From JABDQZ01 sp050049775 (lineage in GTDB: Bacteria > Pseudomonadota > Gammaproteobacteria > Chromatiales > Chromatiaceae): 64,000 bases of DNA. The stretch is taken from contig JASFVP010000001.1 of assembly GCA_050049775.1 (NCBI GenBank), positions 61,048 to 125,047 on the forward strand, read 5' to 3'. Positions 52,752 to 61,117 of the stretch are shown here, piece by piece. Each line of letters begins with the position of its first letter. The stretch's first letter is position 1. The notes below the pieces were generated by a model that saw only the letters and a program-made list of their open reading frames with translations, was not told the DNA's origin and searched no databases. The translations under genes and the position numbers were made by a program.

Positions 52752-53480
52752 TCAATGTGGTGATTTCTCTGGCCACTTTTCTGCGTAGCGGGTCATCAGG
52801 TCACGCACTTCCTGCGGCACATCCTGTGCGTCCATCTGCCTTTTGCCGTCGGCAAAAAAACCTGGCATGTCGTAAGGCAGGCGGCGGCCCAGTTTCTCAA
52901 ATGTGGCTTGCATCAGTCGGGTATTCAGGGAGCGGGTGGCCGCAACTCCTGAATTAAGATTGAGAACACGCCAGGGCCGCCATGGGTTACTACGGTCCTC
53001 ATCCATTTTGAGTTTGTCGGAAGCGGCTTCCAGAATCTCATCCATGAGCTGGCTCAGGTTTGCAAGTTCATCCATATTGTTTTCCCGGTTCACCAGATTG
53101 GCAAAACCATCGGCACTGCCTTGCAGGTTGTCCAGTACCGCATTACGACGTGCAAACCAGACAGACAGGGAGATATAAATACGAGCCAGATTGTCGCCCT
53201 GGTCGTGTATGTCTAGCTGCCACAGTTGGTGGGCAAGCCTGTCCAGCAAATCCAGCGCATATTCGGCGAGTTCGGAAATGACATCGGTCTCCAGTTGCTG
53301 ATTGCCGTTCTCCACTGAAGAAGCGAGCTGGAAAAAATCGGACAGTGCCGCTGCCAATGGCAAAGGGCCGGATTCCGCGTCGGTAATTTTTTGCGTTTTT
53401 TCGTTCTCGTCAATAACGCGTTTCATCACTTCCAACGTCTGGTCGGATATGGCCGGTATTTCTATAACTAGTGAACTCAT
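52752..53480 (-). CDS. hypothetical helical protein (242 aa)
   Basis: Unrecognised cytoplasmic protein, almost all helical. Segments: MSSLVIEIPAISDQTLEVMKRVIDENEK, LAAALSDFFQLASSVENGNQQLETDVISELAEYALDLLDRLAHQLWQLDIH, RIYISLSVWFARRNAVL, and a Trp-Arg-Pro-Trp motif RSNPWRPWRVLNLNSG. No Cys motifs and no membrane segment. The start at 53480 is preferred over an in-frame 53492 ATG. It lies 71 bases upstream of the paralogue gene in the same orientation. Confidence 0.65.
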   Translation of the reverse strand: MSSLVIEIPAISDQTLEVMKRVIDENEKTQKITDAESGPLPLAAALSDFFQLASSVENGNQQLETDVISELAEYALDLLDRLAHQLWQLDIHDQGDNLARIYISLSVWFARRNAVLDNLQGSADGFANLVNRENNMDELANLSQLMDEILEAASDKLKMDEDRSNPWRPWRVLNLNSGVAATRSLNTRLMQATFEKLGRRLPYDMPGFFADGKRQMDAQDVPQEVRDLMTRYAEKWPEKSPH

Positions 53481-53702
53481 GAGTAAAAACAAACCGTGGT
53501 GTGTGCAATCAGCCGTGTCTGGAATATCACTTCGCGATCAGGAACTGGTGATCGGTATAGCAGCCGGGTCGGCCCGGAAATTCAGGCATGATACCTGAAC
53601 ACGGATATTTCTTGTACGAAATCATTGAGATAGTGGAAATGCTCCTGTTTCCGATGTGATAAAATTTTGCCAATTTACGGCAGTTTCACAAGGGTACAGC
53701 AA

Positions 53703-54014
53703 ATGGAGCTTAAATTAGACGCGGAAAAATACGATGAATTTCAGGAAATTTTCATCGCGGAAATTATTGAAACCATTATGGTCAAGCTCGTGGAGTCCGG
53801 TCTGGAAGGCATCAAGCTGGAGGAAACCACGGCCAATCTTGCCTTCAGCATCGCCAGTATTCTCGACGATACCACGGAAATTGAATCAGATGGCGTCCAG
53901 GTCAAACCGTATCTGACTTTTCGGGCAAGCGAAGACGAAATCGTTCATTGCGGTGAAAATTCGTACACCTATGAATTCGTGATCGGCGTGTTGAAAAAAC
54001 TGTTTGAAGCCTAG
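53703..54014 (+). CDS. small acidic hypothetical protein (103 aa)
   Basis: A 103-aa acidic protein: MELKLDAEKYDEFQEIFIAEIIETIMVKLVESGLEGIKLEETTANLAFSIASILDDTTEI, then a beta-type tail (VQVKPYLTFRASEDEIVHCGENSYTYEFVIGVLKKLF). Single Cys. ATG 53703 has AAGGGT eight bases before; the in-frame GTG-like extension to 53667 is not needed. It is convergent with the HIT gene. Function unknown. Confidence 0.7.
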   Translation: MELKLDAEKYDEFQEIFIAEIIETIMVKLVESGLEGIKLEETTANLAFSIASILDDTTEIESDGVQVKPYLTFRASEDEIVHCGENSYTYEFVIGVLKKLFEA

Positions 54015-54044
54015 GCGAGGGTGGGCTGCCCATGCTGGGCGGAA

Positions 54045-54461
54045 TCAGTCCGGTTTGAACTCATAAAGTTTGCGGGCCGGAATAACGCCTCTTACGCCAC
54101 CCTTGGGGTTCTCGACATCGCCTTGGTAGCGTGGAATCACGTGGATGTGCAAATGCGGGATAGACTGGCCGGCCCATTTGCCGACGTTGATGCCGACGTT
54201 GTAGCCGTCTGGATGGAATTTCTCATCGACCATTTTCTTTCCCTCTGCGACCAGCGTCCAGAGTTCCTCGCGTTCTTCATCGGTGATATCAAAATAATCG
54301 GCGAAATGGCGATAGGGAATGACCAGAAAATGCCCTTCGCTGGCCGGGTGACGGTCGTACGCGGCAAAACCGTATTTGCCTTCAAGCATGACTCTACGAC
54401 CAGGCTTGGTCTTGCAGAAGCGGCATTCCTCGCCTTCGGTCAATGTTGGTGCTTCAGTCAT
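54045..54461 (-). CDS. HIT family protein
   Basis: A 138-aa histidine-triad hydrolase or transferase. The C-terminal motif is HLHIHVIPR, preceded by INVGKWAGQSIP and KFHPDGYNVG, with CRFCKTKPGR near the N-terminus and SEGHFLVIPYRHFADYFDI. These are typical of Hint-type nucleotidyl hydrolases. Cys pair C13/C16 may hold zinc. It stands in a run of single genes between the unknown strip and aprMBA. Confidence 0.92.
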   Translation of the reverse strand: MTEAPTLTEGEECRFCKTKPGRRVMLEGKYGFAAYDRHPASEGHFLVIPYRHFADYFDITDEEREELWTLVAEGKKMVDEKFHPDGYNVGINVGKWAGQSIPHLHIHVIPRYQGDVENPKGGVRGVIPARKLYEFKPD

Positions 54462-54552
54462 AAAATTTCTCTTTGCAAACGCGATTTAAACGGCGCTTAT
54501 ATTACCTCAGTTGTGCGATTGCTGCCTTAGGGCGCAGCCAGCATAGAGATGG

Positions 54553-55068
54553 CTATATCGGTATGATTTTGTCCGGATCCACATCGATATCCGGTCCGTC
54601 AACGACTTTGGTACCAGCTTCGATTTCTTCCTCAGTGGCATCCCTGACGGTCAGGATTTCCAGCTTGAAGATCAGGTCCCTGCCACAAAGCGGGTTGTTG
54701 CCGTCAACCGTCAGGGTTTTATCGTCCATGCGGGTTACGATAAATTCTTTCGGCTCACCTTTCTCGTTTTCCATCAGGATTTTCATACCGACTTCGCGGT
54801 ATTCCTCCGGAACATTTTCGAGACGATCGGTAAACACCAGGTTTTCATCACGCGGACCGTAAATCAGGTTGCCATCGATCGGAATTTCGATGATGTCTCC
54901 TTCAGCCCGGCCTTCCAGTTCGGCAGTAACCTGGGTGGCCAGCACCTGATCAGCGCCATGCACATAACTGATCGGAAATTCCACTGTGGACAGAATCTGG
55001 CCGGTTTTTTCGTCGAGAACCTTGTAGTTCAGTTCGACAAACTTGTTTTCCTGAATTCTTTGTTTCAT
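54553..55068 (-). CDS. FKBP-type peptidyl-prolyl isomerase, SlyD-like
   Basis: A 171-aa protein: KFVELNYKVLDEKTGQILSTVEFPISYVHGADQVLATQVTAELEGRAEGDIIEIPI fits the SlyD FKBP core with its insert-in-flap region, and VDGNNPLCGRDLIFKLEILTVRDATEEEI the second half with the NPLAG-like loop. The His-rich metal-binding tail of E. coli SlyD is absent; instead the tail is acidic (DGPDIDVDPDKI). Cytoplasmic prolyl isomerase and chaperone. Confidence 0.88.
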   Translation of the reverse strand: MKQRIQENKFVELNYKVLDEKTGQILSTVEFPISYVHGADQVLATQVTAELEGRAEGDIIEIPIDGNLIYGPRDENLVFTDRLENVPEEYREVGMKILMENEKGEPKEFIVTRMDDKTLTVDGNNPLCGRDLIFKLEILTVRDATEEEIEAGTKVVDGPDIDVDPDKIIPI

Positions 55069-55187
55069 AACAATTACGGGTAGTTAATGATTTGTCACTC
55101 TGGTGTGCCTGTAGTCAGAGTTTTCCGTCGCTGGATACCGGCTGAGAACATGCCGGTATGAGGTTAATGTAATCGCCCAGCGCAGTC

Positions 55188-55541
55188 TTAAAATATTGAT
55201 GCCCCGAAAATTTTGGGTTGCCCATCTTTATCATAACCAAGCACCATCCGGCCCAACCACTCGCCGGGTTTCTTGGTGCTGCGTACTCTAAACAGAAAAG
55301 TCACGTGCTCACCACGACGGATGAAGCCAAGAAAATCATATTCTTCAGAAAGACTGCGGGTCAGTTCGCTTCTGGAAAACTGCTTGCCGAGTTCCACTTC
55401 ATTAAGACCGAGCAAAAGGTCGTAGGAAAAGTTACGAATAAATTTTCCGTACTGGCCCTTATTGGAGTACTTGATCAGGTCTTCCCACCAGGGAATACCG
55501 ATATCCAGAAGCTCTTCATCTGTCTTGTCAATAATATTCAT
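55188..55541 (-). CDS. hypothetical protein (117 aa) downstream of aprBA terminator
   Basis: A 117-aa protein: DKTDEELLDIGIPWWEDLIKYSNKGQYGKFIRNFSYDLLLGLNEVELGKQF, then FLGFIRRGEHVTFLFRVRSTKKPGEWLGRMVLGYDKDGQPKIFGASIF. N-terminal helical, C-terminal beta. No Cys, no signal. It follows aprA in the same direction, behind a strong terminator. I do not know this family. Its location near aprMBA is its only clue. Confidence 0.65.
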   Translation of the reverse strand: MNIIDKTDEELLDIGIPWWEDLIKYSNKGQYGKFIRNFSYDLLLGLNEVELGKQFSRSELTRSLSEEYDFLGFIRRGEHVTFLFRVRSTKKPGEWLGRMVLGYDKDGQPKIFGASIF

Positions 55542-55595
55542 AAGCTGCTCTTTATTAACGTTTCTCTATTTATACAAAAAACGCTGTAACATACA

Positions 55596-55634
55596 AACAA
55601 AAAGAGGCCAATAATAATATTGGCCTCTTTATCG
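55596..55634 (-). terminator. rho-independent terminator of aprMBA
   Basis: Minus-strand perfect ten-base stem AAAGAGGCCA / TGGCCTCTTT around an AT-rich loop, followed by TTTG. A second stem (CAAACAGAAG / CTTCTGTTTG, 55634-55661) sits just before it near the aprA stop. Together they form a strong termination zone. Confidence 0.85.
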
Positions 55635-55672
55635 ACAAACAGAAGCCCCAATGGGACTTCTGTTTGATTTTT

Positions 55673-57577
55673 TTAGCTCTCTTTAGACTTCAGCTCGGCC
55701 AAAGCTTTATCTTCAATATCACCAACCAGGTGATACAAAGGAGCTTTTTCCATTGTGTATTCGCCAGTCTTTGGATCACGACGAGATACGGTCAGTACAT
55801 GCCAGTTCTGATCATCAACCTTCATGGCGTCGCCACGGTAGTAATAGCCTGGCCAACGGGTTTCCTTACGGAACAGCGTGTGTTGCATAACGGCTTCAGA
55901 AGCAAGATGACGATGCTTCAGTTCCCATGCACGCAGCAGTTCGTGGATGTTTTCAGCAGCTACTTTCTCCAGGTCTTCTTCAAGAATTTTCATCTTCTTC
56001 AGACCGATCTGCAGCAGCTTCTCATTGGTCATGTAGCTGACTGTTACACCACCAGCGTACTCGTCCATCAGCTTCTGCAGACGGTCAAGGCCTTGGCGTG
56101 GGTTGATGTAGTTCGGTGCAACAGAACCGGCAACGATTTCATTGCGGTAGATCTTGTAGTGTTCCATCGGCTTGTAGATCTCGGCCTTGCGGCGGTCGAT
56201 TTGTTCCTGGGAAACACGAATGCCTTCCGCCTTGCCATCGTCGATGTATTGACAGGCAGCTTTCGCAGCCAGACGACCTTCAGTGAATGAACCTGAAGAG
56301 AAAGCGTGTGGCGTACCACCAACAGCGTCCCCGGCACCGAACAGACCTTCAACGGTAGTCATACGGTTGTAGCCCCAGAAGTATTCATCAGGAGAGATAT
56401 CTTCAGGACCTGAGCACCACGCACCACAACCGGTAGCGTGTGAACCCATAACGTATGGCTCGGATGTAGTCAGTTCAGGGTTTTCGTACTTGGGGTTAAC
56501 GTCAGTTGCAGCCCACAGTACGGCCTGGCCAACAGTCATACCCAAGAAGTTGTGCCAGCCGATCTCTTCAAGATGCGGATCCTGGAATGCTTCCATGGTA
56601 ACCATGTGAATCGGACCGTTACCGGCATTCACTTCGCTGATGAAGGCGTGGTTACGCAGACAGGTAGGAATTGGTCTGTGTGAAACGTGTGAAGCTTCAA
56701 CGTCCAGGTATTCCTTACCAACCATTTCCTGCAGGGCAGGGAACCACTTGGATTCGTACTCTTCACCATGGCAGTTCTGGGTGTAGGTTTTCAGATGCAG
56801 GAAGTAGGCACCCACAGGACCGTAACCGTCTTTGAAGCGAGCCAGTACGATACGGTTTTCCATCTGAGTCATTTTTGCACCAGCCTGGATCATCAGGCCA
56901 TAGGCTGAGCCGGAAGACCAGGGGGCGTACCATACACGGCCAGCGCCTTCACCAACAGAACGCGGCTTGAAGATGTTGGAAGCACCACCGGCGCCAACAA
57001 CAACAGTCTTGGATTTGAAGACGTGGTAGTCTCCGGTACGTACGTTGAAGCCAACAGCACCGGCAACGCGGTTTTCTTTGGCATCATCCATCAGCAGGTG
57101 AGTAACACAGATACGGTTATAGACCTTGTCAGCGGATTTCTTCGCAGCGGCCGCAACCAATGGTTTGTAGGATTCGCCGTGAATCATGATCTGCCAGCGA
57201 CCTTCACGCAGGTAAGAACCTGTCTTGGGGTTGCGCATGATCGGCATGCCCCATTCCTCGAACTGGTGAACAGCCGAGTCAACGTGACGAGCCATATCAA
57301 ACAGCAGGTCTTCACGCACCATGCCCATCAGGTCGATACGCGCATAGCGGACGTGATCTTCCGGGTTGTTTTCACCGAAACGGGTACCCATGTAGCAGTT
57401 GATCGCGTACAGGCCCTGTGCCACAGCACCGGAACGGTCGATGTTGGCTTTCTCGGCAATAACGATTTTTTTGTCCTGACCCCAGTAACGGGCTTCCCAG
57501 GCAGCACCTGTACCACCAAGGCCGGCACCTGCAACCAGGATGTCAATATTGTCTTCGATGATAGTTTTGTAAGCCAT
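55673..57577 (-). CDS. aprA: adenylylsulfate reductase alpha subunit
   Basis: A 634-aa flavoprotein. It begins with the FAD motif DILVAGAGLGGTGAAWEARYWG, then the AprA-typical EKANIDRSGAVAQGLYAINCYMGTRFGENNPEDHVRYARIDLMGMVREDLLFDMARHVDSAVHQFEEWGMPI and ATGCGAWCSGPEDISPDEYFWGYNRMTTVEGLFGAGDAVGG. It carries out the oxidation of sulfite to APS (in a sulfur oxidiser) or the reverse. Length and residues agree with the AprA family. It overlaps aprB by one base (TAATG). Confidence 0.96.
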   Translation of the reverse strand: MAYKTIIEDNIDILVAGAGLGGTGAAWEARYWGQDKKIVIAEKANIDRSGAVAQGLYAINCYMGTRFGENNPEDHVRYARIDLMGMVREDLLFDMARHVDSAVHQFEEWGMPIMRNPKTGSYLREGRWQIMIHGESYKPLVAAAAKKSADKVYNRICVTHLLMDDAKENRVAGAVGFNVRTGDYHVFKSKTVVVGAGGASNIFKPRSVGEGAGRVWYAPWSSGSAYGLMIQAGAKMTQMENRIVLARFKDGYGPVGAYFLHLKTYTQNCHGEEYESKWFPALQEMVGKEYLDVEASHVSHRPIPTCLRNHAFISEVNAGNGPIHMVTMEAFQDPHLEEIGWHNFLGMTVGQAVLWAATDVNPKYENPELTTSEPYVMGSHATGCGAWCSGPEDISPDEYFWGYNRMTTVEGLFGAGDAVGGTPHAFSSGSFTEGRLAAKAACQYIDDGKAEGIRVSQEQIDRRKAEIYKPMEHYKIYRNEIVAGSVAPNYINPRQGLDRLQKLMDEYAGGVTVSYMTNEKLLQIGLKKMKILEEDLEKVAAENIHELLRAWELKHRHLASEAVMQHTLFRKETRWPGYYYRGDAMKVDDQNWHVLTVSRRDPKTGEYTMEKAPLYHLVGDIEDKALAELKSKES

Positions 57578-58059
57578 TAGTAGTACACTCCTGCTTTCAT
57601 CTGCAAGCCATTAGACTCGAGCGTATGAATATTGCCATCGTCGAGTCGAATGTATTTTGGTTCGTTGAACAGTAACTGGCTGTCACGCATTTCCTTGCTC
57701 GGTGCAGGAGCATCAGCCAGCTGAGGAATGTGCTCTCTCCATGGCTTGGTTGTGATTGGTGCGAGCAGGTTCAGGTCAGTTTCACCGTTGCGTGATTTGA
57801 TACGCCAGGCAATAACACCTTTTTCCTCATCACGGATTACACGTACTGAGTGGCCCAGCGGGGCGAAGTCTGCATAACCACGAACGTCAATCGCGTGGTG
57901 AGGGCAGGCTTTAACACATGAATAACATTCCCAGCACATATTAGGTTCAATGTTGTATGCGCGGCGGTATGTCGGGTCGATGTGCATGATGTCTGATGGG
58001 CAGATATCAACGCAATGGCCACAACCATCACAGCGAGTCATATATACAAAAGTTGGCAT
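57577..58059 (-). CDS. aprB: adenylylsulfate reductase beta subunit
   Basis: A 160-aa iron-sulfur protein. Two ferredoxin-type [4Fe-4S] motifs: RCDGCGHCVDICPSDIMHI and NMCWECYSCVKACPHHAI, then a C-terminal extension that wraps the alpha subunit. It passes electrons between AprA and the membrane subunit. aprM ends 28 bases upstream and aprA starts on its last base, so aprMBA is one operon. Confidence 0.96.
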   Translation of the reverse strand: MPTFVYMTRCDGCGHCVDICPSDIMHIDPTYRRAYNIEPNMCWECYSCVKACPHHAIDVRGYADFAPLGHSVRVIRDEEKGVIAWRIKSRNGETDLNLLAPITTKPWREHIPQLADAPAPSKEMRDSQLLFNEPKYIRLDDGNIHTLESNGLQMKAGVYY

Positions 58060-58087
58060 CTCGTTTCTCCTTACTTTTGTGAATTAA

Positions 58088-58921
58088 TTAGAAGTGGTGT
58101 GGGGGTTCGCTTTTGATACCAAGCCCCATGTTTGGTGGGTTGGTGCCCATGTATTCAGGGATATCCGGATATCTTGCCTGCAGGGCAGGATCGGTCAGTT
58201 CGCCAACATCCGGCAGATTTTCCTGGGAGCCATCGAGCTTTGTAATACGCTTCTGGAAAGCGGCAGCAGGCTTGAAGAACATGTGCGCAAACTTGGACCA
58301 CAACACAGTGCTGAACAGTGTAGTGCTGGAGATAATGAACAGTGCGAAGAACAGCAGGTTCAGGCCAGACAGACCGCCACCGGCCAGAGACCAGATCAGA
58401 CCCCAGGTGACAGTCATCAGTGCAGAGACGATAAACAGGTCCGCTTTTGCCAGCTGATACCATTTATGGCCTTCTGCAGATACATCGACACGGATAAAGA
58501 ACCAGAACCAGTAGCCACCCAACGCCAGTGAAGCTGCACCTATGTGCCACAGAGGGGCCCAGATGCCGGCATCGGCAGAAGTCGGATAAGCAAAAATCAG
58601 CACAGCCGTAGAAACGACAAAAATAATGAAGCCATACATGGTCAGCAGATGTGAAAGTCTGCGTTGTGGATTGGCAAACTCTGCTGAAGTCAGTACTTCG
58701 TTAAGCAGAACACCAACAGCAGCCGAAGCTTTGTCGCCGCCGCTTACGCTGCGTTTTGCATTCTTCTCCTGCTTTTGTGAATTCTCAAAAAAGTACTGAG
58801 CACTTTTCTTGTGCATCATATCTATAATGGTTCCCGCAATAACCAGCAGAACCATTACGATAACGTATGTCTGCATGACCATGGCCGGGAAAAGGTCGCT
58901 GAATGGATTAGCTGTGATCAT
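58088..58921 (-). CDS. aprM: AprM, membrane anchor of APS reductase
   Basis: A 277-aa membrane protein with six hydrophobic segments (about 15-32, 95-115, 125-145, 165-185, 190-215) and a conserved His in LSHLLTMYGFIIFVV and LWHIGAASLALGGYWFWFF. In Chromatiaceae and relatives AprM connects AprAB to the quinone pool in place of QmoABC. It starts with AGGAGAGG just before ATG 58921. Its presence indicates the AprMBA, not the Qmo, route in this organism. Confidence 0.9.
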   Translation of the reverse strand: MITANPFSDLFPAMVMQTYVIVMVLLVIAGTIIDMMHKKSAQYFFENSQKQEKNAKRSVSGGDKASAAVGVLLNEVLTSAEFANPQRRLSHLLTMYGFIIFVVSTAVLIFAYPTSADAGIWAPLWHIGAASLALGGYWFWFFIRVDVSAEGHKWYQLAKADLFIVSALMTVTWGLIWSLAGGGLSGLNLLFFALFIISSTTLFSTVLWSKFAHMFFKPAAAFQKRITKLDGSQENLPDVGELTDPALQARYPDIPEYMGTNPPNMGLGIKSEPPHHF

Positions 58922-59573
58922 TATCCTCTCCTAAAGGTTTTACGGCGGACCGGACAGTAAAGATTTCCATTAGCAAATACTAATTAAGTTTCTTTGTTAA
59001 ACTATTATTTTTTTGAATAAAGACTAAAGAATGCTTATACGCTTAAAAAATATGTGATGTAACTTATTGATCTTGTTGATTGGCTGGCAAAAACGACCAG
59101 GACTCTGATTAAAATGATAATTATTATCATTAGATGCGTATCCAAATCTCTGTTTGCGAACAATTCCAAAAAGCCGGTTACCGCATTCTACAGGTTAGAA
59201 AAAGGCGTTTGACCGGTTGTTTCAATGCCCCCTGCCGAACAGAAACAGGCGAATGAATCATTTTACCTGAACAGACCGACTTTGAGGGCGCACAAATACC
59301 CTGTTGTTTAAGTCCGACGGTTGTTGAAGATGACGGTGACCGTGCCTGTTTGGCTTATGCCTGATCCAGTATCTGCTAAAAAAACAGCCAGAGATTTTTT
59401 AAATCGGGCAGGCAAACAAACGGACGTCTGGTGTTGATCATCATGCGGAATCGGCGATGGCAACGGGAATCAAGCTATTGACATTTTAATAAATGAATAT
59501 AATGTCGCTGCAGTTTCCAGCCAAAGCATCCGTCAGTGGCTGTTTCGGCTTTATGATCAAGTGAGGTGTATTT
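58922..59573. other. 650-bp regulatory intergenic region between aprM and small gene copy B
   Basis: No supported coding gene. It holds the upstream region of aprMBA; one candidate sigma-70 element on the minus strand is TTACAT/TATAAG (17-base spacing) near 59035-59065. A perfect Fur box lies at 59115-59129. The plus-strand half (59130-59573) is mixed sequence with a C-rich stretch (TGCCCCCTGCC) near 59230 and no ribosome-binding site until copy B. A small RNA under Fur control cannot be excluded. Confidence 0.5.
59115..59129. promoter_or_regulatory. Fur box (7-1-7)
   Basis: TGATAATTATTATCA matches the Fur consensus TGATAATnATTATCA at every fixed position and is flanked by ATGA/TCAT to a near-19-base palindrome. 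It stands 194 bases upstream of aprM and 445 bases before copy B. Confidence 0.75.
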
Positions 59574-59735
59574 ATGAGTGGACCGGCAAAATCCAGGCCT
59601 AAAGTTCCTGAAGGCAAAGCGCGCTTTGTAACTACCCGTCAAAAAGAAGCGAACGAAAAGGGCTTCGTTGGCTACGATACCATCTGGGAATCGTTCCAGA
59701 AAGTAGCTGAATACACTACCCCAAAACGGCCGTAA
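59574..59735 (+). CDS. 53-aa small protein, copy B (upstream of aprM)
   Basis: Plus strand ATG 59574 to TAA 59733-59735, 53 aa, preceded by GAGGTG at good spacing. It begins MSGPAKSRPKVPEGKARF; residues 8-53 are identical to copy A at 49830-49991. Motif parts: RFVTTRQKEANEKGFVGYD and TIWESFQKVAEYTTPKRP. No Cys, no signal; the Lys-rich C-terminus is probably helical. It is next to aprMBA (divergent, with about 650 bases in between), as copy A is next to soxXA. Family unknown; likely a soluble cytoplasmic accessory or regulator. Confidence 0.85.
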   Translation: MSGPAKSRPKVPEGKARFVTTRQKEANEKGFVGYDTIWESFQKVAEYTTPKRP

Positions 59736-59781
59736 TCCGACAGACTGTACGCGTCTGCCTTGAAACATTCGGAGTGCGTGT

Positions 59782-59988
59782 TTGACCCGGTCGCAATTTG
59801 AGGCGCCGGGCTGGGTACACTGGATTGCGCAGGACTTTAGCGGAGTCTGGTGGGGCTTTGAGGCCGAGCCGAATCAGGGCCATGATTTCTGGTACGAAAA
59901 CGAAGTCGGCCGTTATCTGCGCCTGGCGCAGGGCGAGGTCAATCCGCGTTGGCGCGACAGTCTGCAAAAAATCGAGCGTAACGGCTGA
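59782..59988 (+). CDS. small acidic Trp-rich protein (68 aa)
   Basis: A 68-aa protein from TTG 59782, with GGAG about ten bases before. Sequence: FEAPGWVHWIAQDFSGVWWGFEAEPNQGHDFWYENEVGRYLRLAQGEVNPRWRDSLQKI, with six Trp. It reads like a conserved small gammaproteobacterial protein. It follows copy B after 46 bases and is convergent with folD. No domain is recognised. Confidence 0.65.
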   Translation: MTRSQFEAPGWVHWIAQDFSGVWWGFEAEPNQGHDFWYENEVGRYLRLAQGEVNPRWRDSLQKIERNG

Positions 59989-59989
59989 G

Positions 59990-60850
59990 CTATCCAGCTG
60001 CGGCGTGCATCTCGGCCGCTTGCAAGGTATTCTCAAGCAAGGTGGCAACTGTCATCAGGCCGACGCCACCCGGTACCGGTGATATCCACGCAGCTTTTTC
60101 GGATGCTGCCGCAAAATCGACATCACCACACAACTTGCCATTGTCGAGCCGGTTCATACCGACATCGATGACAATTGCGCCCGGCTTGATCCAGTCACCC
60201 TGGACGAAATTCGGAATACCAACGGCGGCGACCACGATGTCGGCGTTGGCGACTTTATCGGCCAGATTCTGGGTCTTGCTGTGGCAAATCGTGATGGTGC
60301 AACGTGCGGCCAACAGTTCAAGCGCCATCGGCCGACCGACGATGTTGGACTGGCCGATGATGACCGCGTCCTTGCCAACCAGATCAACACCGGTGCGCTG
60401 CAGCATGGTCATGACACCTTTCGGTGTGCAGGGTCGCAGCAACGGCATGCGCAGTGTCAGGCGGCCGACGTTATAAGGATGGAAGCCGTCGACATCCTTG
60501 GTCGGCAGAATGCGTTCGATCACGGTTTCCTCATTGATCTGTGGCGGTAGCGGCAGTTGCACCAGAATACCGTCGACATCATCGCGTGTATTGAGTTCAT
60601 CAATCAGCGTCAGCAGTTTGTCTTCCGGTGTATCTGCACCGAGTTCGATCAATTCCGAAAAGAAACCGACTTCGCGGCAGGAATTGCTCTTGCTGCGTAC
60701 ATACACCTGAGATGCCGGATTCTCTCCGACCAGCACCACGACCAGACCGGGGGGACGCCGGCCGGCGGCGAGGCGTTGCTCGACTTTCTGTTTGACGCTT
60801 TGTTTCAGGTCTGCGGCGATGGCTTTGCCGTCAAGAATTTGTGCTGTCAT
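59990..60850 (-). CDS. folD: bifunctional methylenetetrahydrofolate dehydrogenase/methenyl-THF cyclohydrolase
   Basis: A 286-aa enzyme interconverting methylene-THF, methenyl-THF and 10-formyl-THF for purine and formyl-Met synthesis. MTAQILDGKAIAADLKQSVKQKV start; active Lys in ASQVYVRSKSNSCREVG; VQLPLPPQI; DVDGFHPYNVGRL; cofactor loop IIGQSNIVGRPMALELLAARCTITICHSKT; WISPVPGGVGLMTVATLLENT. All typical. The start at 60850 is the family one; an upstream extension is not used. Confidence 0.95.
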   Translation of the reverse strand: MTAQILDGKAIAADLKQSVKQKVEQRLAAGRRPPGLVVVLVGENPASQVYVRSKSNSCREVGFFSELIELGADTPEDKLLTLIDELNTRDDVDGILVQLPLPPQINEETVIERILPTKDVDGFHPYNVGRLTLRMPLLRPCTPKGVMTMLQRTGVDLVGKDAVIIGQSNIVGRPMALELLAARCTITICHSKTQNLADKVANADIVVAAVGIPNFVQGDWIKPGAIVIDVGMNRLDNGKLCGDVDFAAASEKAAWISPVPGGVGLMTVATLLENTLQAAEMHAAAG

Positions 60851-60992
60851 GGAGCTGGATCGGGTAGTGGAAACAGAAGGCATATCATAGCATTTTGTCG
60901 GCATCGGGGCAGGTCGGAGAAGCCGAATTCATGAATTGACGTCAAGCGGTCGGATGAGTATGATGCCGCCTCTTTGCAACATGCAAGCACAA

Positions 60993-61069
60993 CGGGGTAT
61001 AGCGCAGTCTGGTAGCGCGCCTGCTTTGGGAGCAGGATGTCGGGAGTTCGAATCTCTCTACCCCGACCA
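60993..61069 (+). tRNA. tRNA-Pro (UGG)
   Basis: 77 bases including encoded CCA. Acceptor CGGGGTA pairs with TACCCCG; D arm GCGC..GCGC; anticodon stem CCTGC/GCAGG with loop TTTGGGA, anticodon TGG; T arm GGGAG TTCGAAT CTCTC. Confidence 0.95.
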
Positions 61070-61075
61070 GACGTC

Positions 61076-61111
61076 AAGGGGTCGGAGTCAACAGGACTCC
61101 ACCCCTTTTTT
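61076..61111 (+). terminator. rho-independent terminator between the two tRNA genes
   Basis: Stem AGGGGTCGGAGTC / GACTCCACCCCT around AACAG (with one mismatch) followed by six T residues, seven bases after tRNA-Pro and before tRNA-Arg. Confidence 0.9.
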
Positions 61112-61117
61112 GTTTAT

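Noticed and set aside
59475..59768. 98-codon frame antisense to copy B of the small gene
   Set aside because: The plus-strand gene is identical in protein to copy A with only synonymous changes, so the sense strand is coding.
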